Shown: in pieces, positions 57,996 through 64,000 of the stretch
How the letters are laid out: each line of letters starts with the position of its first letter
How positions within the stretch are numbered: position 1 is the first letter of the stretch
DNA from: CAVVIH01 sp963748295
GTDB lineage: Bacteria > Acidobacteriota > Vicinamibacteria > Vicinamibacterales > 2-12-FULL-66-21
Assembly: GCA_963748295.1 (NCBI GenBank)
Contig: CAVVIH010000005.1
Coordinates: 186,001 to 250,000 of the forward strand
Direction of reading: 5' to 3'
DNA length: 64,000 nucleotides
Notes under the pieces: model-generated
What the model was told of the DNA's origin: nothing
The model's input: only the letters and a program-made list of their open reading frames with translations
Databases searched by the model: none
Translations under genes and position numbers: made by a program

Positions 57996-58741
57996 CGCTC
58001 CGCCACGACGGTGACCGGCGAACCCAGCAGGGCGCGAAGCCCCTGCTTCTCGAGCGCCCGCTCGATGCGCTCGGTTCGCGATGCCGAGTTCAGGCGCTTG
58101 TGAAGCGCGATCGGCAGCACGAACTGCCGGTGCATGCCGGCAATCCGGAAGCCGTGGGCGTCAACCGCATCGGCGATCGTGCGATCGCTGAAGACACGGT
58201 AGGCCTCGACGCGCATGCCCAGCGCGTGGGCGACGCGACGGGCGGCGGCCTGCAGCGCGGCGCCGCTGAAGAGCGCCGGATAGTCGAACACCACTCTCGT
58301 TGCCGAGACGCGGCACAGCTCGGCGAGCGAACGCCGCCAGCCCGGCGTGTGCATCAGCACGCGGAGGCAGACGACCGCGTCGAAGGCGCGATCCGGAAAG
58401 CGCAGCCGGTGGATGTCGCCCTGTTCGAGCGTGACCGTGGCCCGTGCCGCATCCGCGCGGCGCCGCGCGACCGCGAGCATCTCCGCCGAGGCGTCCACAC
58501 CAGTCACCACTCCGCCTCGCCGCGCCAGCGCTATCGCGGCGCGTCCCGTCCCGGTGCCGACGTCCAGAATCGATCGCCCTTCAACCGGCGCGAGGTACGA
58601 CGCGATGACCTGCTCCTGCTCGGCCGCGAGCATCCCGCCGATGGGTCCGCTGAAGCGCAGGTCGTCGAACGCCTCGGCCATCGCCGGGTCGGCGTAGACC
58701 GAGTAGCTGTAATGATCCGCGCGTGACCGTGGCGCGCCCAT
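57980..58741 (-). CDS. class I SAM-dependent methyltransferase
   Basis: A 253-residue enzyme. The SAM-binding motif is SILDVGTGTGRAAIALARR with GVDASAEMLAVARRRAD, then LEQGDIHRLRFPDRAFDAV and CLRVLMHTPGWRRSLAEL. The start at 58741 shares one base with the stop of the upstream glycosyltransferase (TGATG). The end overlaps the epimerase ATG by 16 nt. Within the glycan operon it may methylate a sugar or the lipid carrier, but methylation target cannot be read. Intact. Confidence 0.9.
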   Translation of the reverse strand: MGAPRSRADHYSYSVYADPAMAEAFDDLRFSGPIGGMLAAEQEQVIASYLAPVEGRSILDVGTGTGRAAIALARRGGVVTGVDASAEMLAVARRRADAARATVTLEQGDIHRLRFPDRAFDAVVCLRVLMHTPGWRRSLAELCRVSATRVVFDYPALFSGAALQAAARRVAHALGMRVEAYRVFSDRTIADAVDAHGFRIAGMHRQFVLPIALHKRLNSASRTERIERALEKQGLRALLGSPVTVVAERCESS

Positions 58742-59940
58742 CACGCCACGTCTCCTGCGACCGCCGGCGCCCCTTCCCTCGTCAGGTGCTCGCACGCCTG
58801 ACGCGTCCGCGCAAGGTAGGCCTCGTAGCTGTATTTCGTTTCGGCGAGATGACGCGCGCGCTCGCCAACCGTGCGCGCGAGCTCCGGGCCGTCGATGGCC
58901 CGCAGGATCCCATCGGCAAACCCGTCGGCCGTCGCTGGCGTCAGGATCGCCACGTCGTCGTTGAGCACCTGCGTGTGCGTGACGAGCCTGGTCGCCACTG
59001 TCGGCCTGCCGGAACGCAGGTACTGGTAGATCTTCAACGGAGTGTTCGTGCCGGTGCTCCTCGGCGAAACCAGAACGTCCGCGGCGTCGAGGAACGCGGG
59101 GATTTCCTCGGCCGGCCGTTGTCCGGCAAAAACCACGTGCGTTCCAAGGCCCAACGCCTCCACCTGCTTGCGGGCCTCCGCAATCTGCTCGGGCCGGCCG
59201 CCGGCCAGTACGAACCGGACGTCGGGCCGCTTTGCCGCGACGATGCGGGCCGCGTCGAAGAGCAGATCGATTCCCTGATATGCCTCGAACGTGCCGGTGT
59301 AGAGAACGACAGGCGTTAACGTATCGAGTCCGAGGCTCTCGCGAATTCTGAGTCCCGTTCCTGCCTCCGGCGCGTCGCCCGAGCCGGGCGCGTTCTCGAT
59401 CAACACGATGGGCACGGCGCCGTCGATCGCCCGCGCCGTCTCCTCGAGCTGCGGACAGATGACGATCACCACCTTCGCGCGCCGGATGACGAACCGCTCC
59501 ATCGTCGAGAAAAACTTCCTGAGCAGACGCGAGTTGCTGTAGGCAAAGTTGCTCAGCTGCTGCGGCAGGCTGGAGTGCATGTCGTAAAGGTGCGGCACCC
59601 CGAGCAGGGCGGCGACGAACACGCCGATGAAGCTGCCTTCCTCGTGCGAATGCACGACGTCGTATCGTTCCGACACCGCGCGCCGCAACGTCGTCAACGC
59701 GACGGCGAGATCGAGCGGCACTTTTGCGAACGAGGGACCGATGCCGACGTCGCGAATGAACGGCGGACGCAGGCAGCGGAACACGCGGAGACCCGGCAGC
59801 GACACGTCGCGGCCGAACGGATACGTGACGAGATCGACCGTATGGCCGAGCTCGAGCAGCGCCCGGATGCGATGGTATTCGCTGAAGGGTGTGCCCCGGG
59901 GCTCGAAGAACGGCTCCGGCGCGATCATGAGGATTTTCAC
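58741..59940 (-). CDS. GT4-family glycosyltransferase
   Basis: A 399-residue glycosyltransferase, first gene of the glycan operon. The N-terminus MKILMIAPEPFFEPRGTPFS is the family beginning, so I place the start at GTG 59940; an ATG at 60006 would add 22 residues without family similarity. Later motifs are YDVVHSHEEGSFIGVFVAAL, LYTGTFEAYQGIDLLFDAAR and VLVSPRSTGTNTPLKIYQYL. The Glu of the usual E-x7-E motif appears replaced in SPRSTGTNTPLKIYQ, as in some members of this subgroup. It lies divergently from the flippase-like gene at 60032. Confidence 0.9.
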   Translation of the reverse strand: MKILMIAPEPFFEPRGTPFSEYHRIRALLELGHTVDLVTYPFGRDVSLPGLRVFRCLRPPFIRDVGIGPSFAKVPLDLAVALTTLRRAVSERYDVVHSHEEGSFIGVFVAALLGVPHLYDMHSSLPQQLSNFAYSNSRLLRKFFSTMERFVIRRAKVVIVICPQLEETARAIDGAVPIVLIENAPGSGDAPEAGTGLRIRESLGLDTLTPVVLYTGTFEAYQGIDLLFDAARIVAAKRPDVRFVLAGGRPEQIAEARKQVEALGLGTHVVFAGQRPAEEIPAFLDAADVLVSPRSTGTNTPLKIYQYLRSGRPTVATRLVTHTQVLNDDVAILTPATADGFADGILRAIDGPELARTVGERARHLAETKYSYEAYLARTRQACEHLTREGAPAVAGDVA

Positions 59941-60031
59941 GGTGTGAACTGATGAATTGTACGGAAGGCGATCGAAAAACGCAACGATAAGTCTCGCCAT
60001 TTCCACGAGTTAAGGTTATTCTTAACAGCGC

Positions 60032-60991
60032 GTGAAGTCGAAGGTCTCTGCTGTACTCAAGGCGATCGTCAGCGTCGCTTTGCTGGTCGTGTTGTTTTCG
60101 CGCGTCGATCTCGCGCGCCTCTGGGCGGTGGCGAAGGACGCGTCGCTCGTCTGGCTTGCCGGGGGACTGGTACTGTATCTGCTGATGGTGCTGGTCAGCG
60201 CGTGGCGCTGGGGCCTGCTCCTTCGCGCGCAGCACGTCCTCATCGATCACGGCCGCCTGGCCTCGTCTTTCCTCGTGGCGACGTTCTTCAACAACTTTCT
60301 GCCCAGCAATATCGGCGGCGACGTGATTCGCGTTGCGGACACCGCGCCGGCGGCGGGATCGAAGACGCTGGCGACGACGGTGGTGCTGATCGATCGCGGG
60401 ATCGGCCTGCTCGGGCTCGTGCTGATTGCCGCGCTCGGCGCGACCGCCGGAACGCAGTTCGGCCCCGACAGCGGCGTCGCGCCGAGCCTGTTGTGGGCGG
60501 GATTCGGTGTCGCGGCGATGCTGGCGACGCCGGCGCTGCTGATGCCCCAGGGCTTCATGCGGCTCCTTCAGCCGCTGCGGGTGATTCACCCGACCTGGGT
60601 GGACGAGCGTCTCGGCCGCATGACCTCCGCGCTCGCGCGCTTCCGCGAGACGCCGCTCGCGCTCGCGGGTTGCTTCGCCGGCGCACTCATCGTGCAGGCG
60701 GTCATCGTGTTCTTCTACGCTTCCGTCGCGCACAGCATGCGCATCCCGATCGGCCTCCCGGAGCTCTCGGTCATCGTCCCGATGACGCTGATCGTGCAGA
60801 TGCTGCCGATCTCGATGAACGGCTTCGGGGTGCGTGAGGCGACCTTCGGGTTCTACTTCTCGCGACTGGGCCTGCCGCTCGAATCCGCGCTGCTCGTCTC
60901 CTTCGTCGGCGCCGCGCTCATCATGTTGTTCTCGCTGTCGGGCGGACTGCTCTACCTGATGCGTATCAAGGGCGCTGCACGTAGCACGTAA
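60032..60991 (+). CDS. lysylphosphatidylglycerol synthase-type transmembrane protein (UPF0104, flippase-like)
   Basis: A 319-residue protein with about eight transmembrane helices, of the LPG_synthase_TM/AglD family without the soluble MprF domain. Conserved blocks are SAWRWGLLLRAQHV, SSFLVATFFNNFLPSNIGGDVIRV and MLPISMNGFGVREATFGFYF. Such proteins flip or export lipid-linked intermediates. It is divergent from the glycan operon and probably serves it. The start is GTG at 60032. Its last codons (ARST stop) are encoded by the beginning of a GCACGT word array. Confidence 0.9.
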   Translation: MKSKVSAVLKAIVSVALLVVLFSRVDLARLWAVAKDASLVWLAGGLVLYLLMVLVSAWRWGLLLRAQHVLIDHGRLASSFLVATFFNNFLPSNIGGDVIRVADTAPAAGSKTLATTVVLIDRGIGLLGLVLIAALGATAGTQFGPDSGVAPSLLWAGFGVAAMLATPALLMPQGFMRLLQPLRVIHPTWVDERLGRMTSALARFRETPLALAGCFAGALIVQAVIVFFYASVAHSMRIPIGLPELSVIVPMTLIVQMLPISMNGFGVREATFGFYFSRLGLPLESALLVSFVGAALIMLFSLSGGLLYLMRIKGAARST

Positions 60992-61032
60992 CAAGCTGCA
61001 CGTCGCACGTCAGCACGTCGCACGTCGCACGT
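60976..61032. repeat. GCACGT word array overlapping the flippase stop
   Basis: Degenerate copies of GCACGTCG, GCACGTAA and GCACGTCA over 57 nt. The stop codon TAA of the preceding gene is inside the array. It is the same word family as at 19901-19935. Confidence 0.8.
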
Positions 61033-61125
61033 GATCCCCGCTGAGCTTGACGACGTAACCCCTTTCTCCGGATATTCGATCCGCGTTCCGCGCACGACAA
61101 TCTTTTTCAACTCCTGGGTTTTGCA

Positions 61126-61614
61126 ATGAATCGGAATACCTGTCTGTCTGCACTCGTGCTGCTCTCGATCCTTGTCGCAGCGTGCAACCAATTGGAAGTC
61201 TCGAATCCTGCACGTCCGACGCTCACCGAATTGTCTGCTCCCGCACCGGCGCCGGCAGCGCCGAAGCAATATCCGTCGAATGGACCCGACATCGTGGCGT
61301 TCGTGGCCGCCCGCTATCCGGAGCGGCTCGCTGCCGGCGTCGGCGGCGAACAGCGCGTCGCCAATATGGAATTCCTGCGCGATCAAGTCATCGCCACCGG
61401 CACCTGCGGCGGGCTGGACCTGGCGCGGAACCTGAAGAGGGGCGTCGGACCGCACAGCATCGACGCCATCGCCTGGCGCCACGAAGACGGATGGGTCGAC
61501 GTGGTCGACATCGCGTACTCCTACGACGACAGCGGTCGGGAGCTGCTGCTGCATTGGATGGTCGTGGACGGCCCGTCCGGCTGGGATCCCGTTTCCCCGC
61601 CGGTTTGCGAGTAG
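61126..61614 (+). CDS. lipoprotein with C-terminal domain of unknown function
   Basis: A 162-residue lipoprotein: signal MNRNTCLSALVLLSILVAAC with lipid Cys20. A Pro/Ala-rich linker (APAPAPAAPKQ) precedes a folded domain of about 115 residues: VAFVAARYPERLAAGVGGE, NMEFLRDQVIATGTCGGLDL, IDAIAWRHEDGWVDVVDI, ending DPVSPPVCE. Two cysteines (in GTCGG and the final VCE) may pair. I recognise no family, but the layout resembles the C-terminal domain of the next gene's product. Probably a surface-exposed lipoprotein. Confidence 0.75.
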   Translation: MNRNTCLSALVLLSILVAACNQLEVSNPARPTLTELSAPAPAPAAPKQYPSNGPDIVAFVAARYPERLAAGVGGEQRVANMEFLRDQVIATGTCGGLDLARNLKRGVGPHSIDAIAWRHEDGWVDVVDIAYSYDDSGRELLLHWMVVDGPSGWDPVSPPVCE

Positions 61615-61779
61615 AACGAAGCTCTTCTTGACGGCGAAGAGACGGCGGATTATTCTGGGAGCCACTTCCCGGAACTTCCCAGCAGTTCCCTCTCTATAGC
61701 CGTAAAGGTGCCGCGCCGATAGTGTGCCTGCCAGCAAGCCGAGCTTCTCGCGCTGCCTCGCAGGGATGGGAACAGACCT

Positions 61780-62913
61780 ATGGAACGCCAGACATTGAGA
61801 CGTGCGGCGCTCGTGCCCGCCGCGCTGCTGCTGACGGCGCTCGCTGCCTGCGAAGCGACGAAAAGCGAGAACCCCCTCAGCCCCTCGGTCGCCGGACCGA
61901 TTGCGGGCGTTGAAATCACGGCCCCCCGGATGGTCGAACCGGCCCAGGGGGCGAAGTACAAGGAGAGTCAGCAGCCGATCCGGCTCCTGATCGAGAACGC
62001 CCACTCGAGTGGCGTGCGTCCGCTCTACTACACGTTCGAGGTGGCCAGCGACAGCGAATTCCAGAGCAAGATGTTCGCCCGCAGCCAGGTGCCTCCGGGC
62101 GGCGATGGACGCACAACCGTCGCTCTCGATCGCCTCGAGCTGGGGCGGTCGTCCTACTGGCGGGCGCGTGCGGAGGACGGCGCGAACACCGGTCCATATG
62201 TGACCGCTCAGTTCGAAGTCCTCCCGCGCCCCAGCCTCGGACCGCCGCGACTGATCTCGCCGATCAACAACGAGCGGACCGCGACGCGGCAGCCGACGCT
62301 CAGCGCCAGCCGCCCGGATCGCAACGCCGCCGTCGGGTCGCTCGTGTATGAGTTCCACGTCGCGACCGACAGCGCGTTTTCACAAATCGTCGCGACGAAT
62401 CTCACTGACGAAACCGGCGATTCGACACGCTTCACGACGCCCACTGCCTACGCGCCGGATCGCCAGCACTACTGGCGCGTGCGCGCGGCGGACGCCGAAA
62501 CGCAGGGGCCGTGGTCAGAGACGCAGGGATTCATCACCGCAGCGGCCGCCGGTCCAGCTCCCGGGCCAGGTCCCGGTCCCGCGCCTGGCGCGCCGTGCAT
62601 CTCGGGCAATCCCGAGGCGGTTGTCGTTTGCGAGCGCAACAAGTTCGGACACATGTCGCACGATCAGATGGCGGTCTTCATCCGGAACGTCGCGCGGTCG
62701 CTGAACGCGAGCGGCATCTCGGGCGGGCCGTTCGGCATCCTGCGAAAGACCAGCGGCGCGAACTGCGGCGGGTTTTCCTGCGACATCATCTGCGCCGGCC
62801 AGGGCGGCGGTCAGCGCCAGTACGACGTGCTCGGCGACATCGACGGCGCGCAGAATCCCGGATGGTCCGGACCACTGGGGACCATCAGAGTCGATGTCTG
62901 TGAGATTCAGTAG
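61780..62913 (+). CDS. lipoprotein with two fibronectin type III-like domains
   Basis: A 377-residue lipoprotein: signal with LLLTALAAC. Two FN3-like beta-sandwiches follow (about 45-150 and 153-265), each with the Trp-x-Arg-x-Arg-Ala strand: YWRARAEDGANTGPY and YWRVRAADAETQGPW. A Pro/Gly-rich hinge (PAPGPGPGPAPGAP) leads to a Cys-rich C-terminal domain with FIRNVARSLNASGI, SGANCGGFSCDIICAG and YDVLGDIDGAQNPGWSGP, ending VDVCEIQ. The C-terminal domain seems related to that of the preceding lipoprotein. Likely adhesion or glycan binding at the surface; not shown. Intact. Confidence 0.8.
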   Translation: MERQTLRRAALVPAALLLTALAACEATKSENPLSPSVAGPIAGVEITAPRMVEPAQGAKYKESQQPIRLLIENAHSSGVRPLYYTFEVASDSEFQSKMFARSQVPPGGDGRTTVALDRLELGRSSYWRARAEDGANTGPYVTAQFEVLPRPSLGPPRLISPINNERTATRQPTLSASRPDRNAAVGSLVYEFHVATDSAFSQIVATNLTDETGDSTRFTTPTAYAPDRQHYWRVRAADAETQGPWSETQGFITAAAAGPAPGPGPGPAPGAPCISGNPEAVVVCERNKFGHMSHDQMAVFIRNVARSLNASGISGGPFGILRKTSGANCGGFSCDIICAGQGGGQRQYDVLGDIDGAQNPGWSGPLGTIRVDVCEIQ

Positions 62914-62930
62914 GGAGGGCGACGCGTGTT

Positions 62931-63007
62931 AAATCCCAAACCCAACTCCCAACTCCCAAAAGAGGTCTGGAGAATTGGGAGTTGGAGTGTTGGAGGTTGG
63001 GAGTTGG
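62931..63007. repeat. inverted AACTCCC word array between convergent genes
   Basis: Left arm: CCCAACTCCCAACTCCCAAA (62941-62960). Right arm: ATTGGGAGTTGGAG and GGAGGTTGGGAGTTGG (62974-63007). The spacer is about 14 nt. The right arm ends 6 nt before the stop of the barrel gene at 63014. Confidence 0.8.
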
Positions 63008-63013
63008 TCGACG

Positions 63014-63745
63014 TCAGAATCTGACCCGGACCCCGCCGCCGAACTGGAAACCGCCGACCGTCAGCGAGTCGTCCGTGCCGTCCAGATCGGCCGAGCCCCA
63101 GACGTAACGCGCGAGGACGCCGGCGCCGATACGCGGCGTAACGAGGTAGGTCACGTCGACGCCGAAGTGAAGTCCGACGGTGGTCTTGTCGACGCTGGTC
63201 ACCGCGAGATTGGTGATCGTCGGCCCCGGCTCAGAGACGCTTATGCTCGTCGGCAGATCCTGGCTGACCATGAAGATCGACGGGCCGAACTGGAAGCCGA
63301 CGTCGATCTTGTCCGTGACCGGCATCATCCAGGTGCCGGTCAGGTGAATGGCCGGCTGCGAGTGCTTGGCGTCGGTGACGGTCGCGCTCACGAGGCGCGG
63401 ACTGTCGGTGAAGTCGGGGTCCGGTATCTGTGCGTTGACGACGAAGTCGGCGCTGCTCCCGACGTGGGAGAAGCCGATGCCGACCGCGAGGTTGCGCCAG
63501 ACCTTGTAGCCGGCGCTGATGTCGAAGAAGACACCGCCGCCGACGTCCTGAGTCGCGCTGAGAATGGCCGTTTCGTCGTAAAGGTCGAAGGTGTTGTTGG
63601 TCGCCAGTTCCTGCGACGGCGCCTGGGCCCCGAACGTGACGTTCACGAAGCCCTTGTTCGTCCATTGCATCTGCGCGAACGCGTCAGGCGCAAGAACGGT
63701 CGAGAGAGCCAGGGCAAGTCCTGCGGCAGTCAGCGATCTGTTCAT
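63014..63745 (-). CDS. outer-membrane beta-barrel protein
   Basis: A 243-residue protein. The start at 63745 is set by AGGAG with good spacing and by a signal peptide (MNRSLTAAGLALALSTVLAP). The body alternates beta-strands with short turns: KGFVNVTFGAQAPSQEL, GGGVFFDISAGYKVWRNL, AVGIGFSHVGSSADF, KIDVGFQFGPSIFMVS and GGFQFGGGVRVRF. It ends in Phe, the usual signal for BAM-dependent insertion. An OmpW or OprB-like small barrel is possible; family not assigned. The upstream gap (63746-63917) is shared with a divergent lipoprotein gene. Confidence 0.82.
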   Translation of the reverse strand: MNRSLTAAGLALALSTVLAPDAFAQMQWTNKGFVNVTFGAQAPSQELATNNTFDLYDETAILSATQDVGGGVFFDISAGYKVWRNLAVGIGFSHVGSSADFVVNAQIPDPDFTDSPRLVSATVTDAKHSQPAIHLTGTWMMPVTDKIDVGFQFGPSIFMVSQDLPTSISVSEPGPTITNLAVTSVDKTTVGLHFGVDVTYLVTPRIGAGVLARYVWGSADLDGTDDSLTVGGFQFGGGVRVRF

Positions 63746-63917
63746 CAGACTCCTTGCGGAATGCTCGATCGCCACGGTGGCGATGAACTGAGTTGGAAAA
63801 TGGTAGCACGGCGAATTTCGAATGGAAGTGCGAAGGACGGATGTACGTACCTGTTTTGAACCGCAAACCGCCTGTGTCTTCCCAGCGCGGGCAAAAACCA
63901 GTAAGAGGTTTCTACTG

Positions 63918-64000
63918 ATGCAATACAACAAGCTCGTGGCTTGTGTGTCGGCCGTTGTGTTGGCTGGCGCCGTTGCCTGTTCGGACAACTCGGAAACTCC
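63918..64000 (+). CDS. putative lipoprotein, 3' end outside window
   Basis: Only the first 27 codons are visible: MQYNKLVACVSAVVLAGAVA then CSDNSET. This is a lipoprotein-like signal peptide with Cys21 as probable lipid site (AVAC). AAGAGG lies about 10 nt before the ATG. Nothing can be said about function. Confidence 0.6.
   Translation, partial: MQYNKLVACVSAVVLAGAVACSDNSET

Noticed and set aside
57980..60994. Very long open frame (about 1000 codons) on the minus strand across the flippase-like gene and the glycosyltransferase
   Set aside because: Only its last part (the methyltransferase) has protein-family character; the rest is Arg/Glu-rich antisense sequence typical of high-GC shadow frames.

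Overview
The window is a high-GC bacterial chromosome segment. Its mix points to the Acidobacteriota, probably a Vicinamibacteria-like lineage: an 888-residue ADOP-type permease paired with a PadR regulator, an exosortase/PEP-CTERM locus, many secreted lipoproteins and dense overlapping operons. This assignment is inference from gene content; there is no rRNA gene here. No tRNA, CRISPR array, prophage or insertion sequence was seen.

Layout. 1-3.8 kb: exosortase operon on the minus strand (two PEP-CTERM substrates, exosortase, EpsI-like protein, TPR lipoprotein), preceded by a sigma-54 type promoter. 3.9-13.2 kb: M23 peptidase, secA, guaB, a secreted dioxygenase-like protein, tsaE-nnr and a class IV aminotransferase. 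13.3-17.7 kb: gcvT-gcvH-gcvP. 17.9-19.8 kb: alpha/beta hydrolase and GH130 enzyme. 19.9-24.7 kb: a sigma-54 activator-like protein with a degenerate GAFTGA loop, a PilZ protein, a FimT/GspH pseudopilin, a ComEA-like helix-hairpin-helix protein and two secreted proteins. 24.9-32.6 kb: fucosidase, a penicillin-binding-like protein with a C-terminal propeller-like half, an epimerase, ADOP permease and PadR. 32.7-44.1 kb: rnpB and a long minus-strand housekeeping run (NtrC-type regulator, HtrA, ligA, polyprenyl synthase, tatD, metG, larC, radC). 44.2-51.9 kb: lipoprotein, DASS transporter, dapF, methyltransferase, glpD, outer-membrane barrel, dtd, ttcA. 52.1-61.0 kb: a seven-gene overlapping surface-glycan operon and a divergent flippase-like protein. 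61.1-64.0 kb: lipoproteins and an outer-membrane barrel.

The most interesting signal lies at 22.8-22.95 kb. A near-consensus -24/-12 promoter has its predicted start 2-3 nt before a compact three-way-junction RNA. That RNA ends in a U-run 33 nt before the ComEA-like gene, which is followed by the FimT-like pseudopilin and PilZ genes. It looks like a sigma-54-driven attenuator or small RNA controlling a pilus/DNA-uptake module. Two other near-consensus -24/-12 sites head the exosortase operon and a secreted-protein operon.

A second pattern is a set of 6-9 bp word arrays (GTGCCA, GGCGCT, GCACGT, ATCAGCT, GAGCTCGG, AACTCCC, TTAATTG) that sit within about 20 nt of stop codons. Some include the stop codon and several are arranged as inverted repeats.

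Caution: genes between about 24.9 and 57.7 kb carry many one-base frameshifts, densest at 43-47.5 kb, while genes on either side carry none. They hit housekeeping genes (ligA, metG, dapF, ttcA), so sequencing indels are the likely cause. Spans for those genes run from the recognised start to the recognised stop across the breaks.
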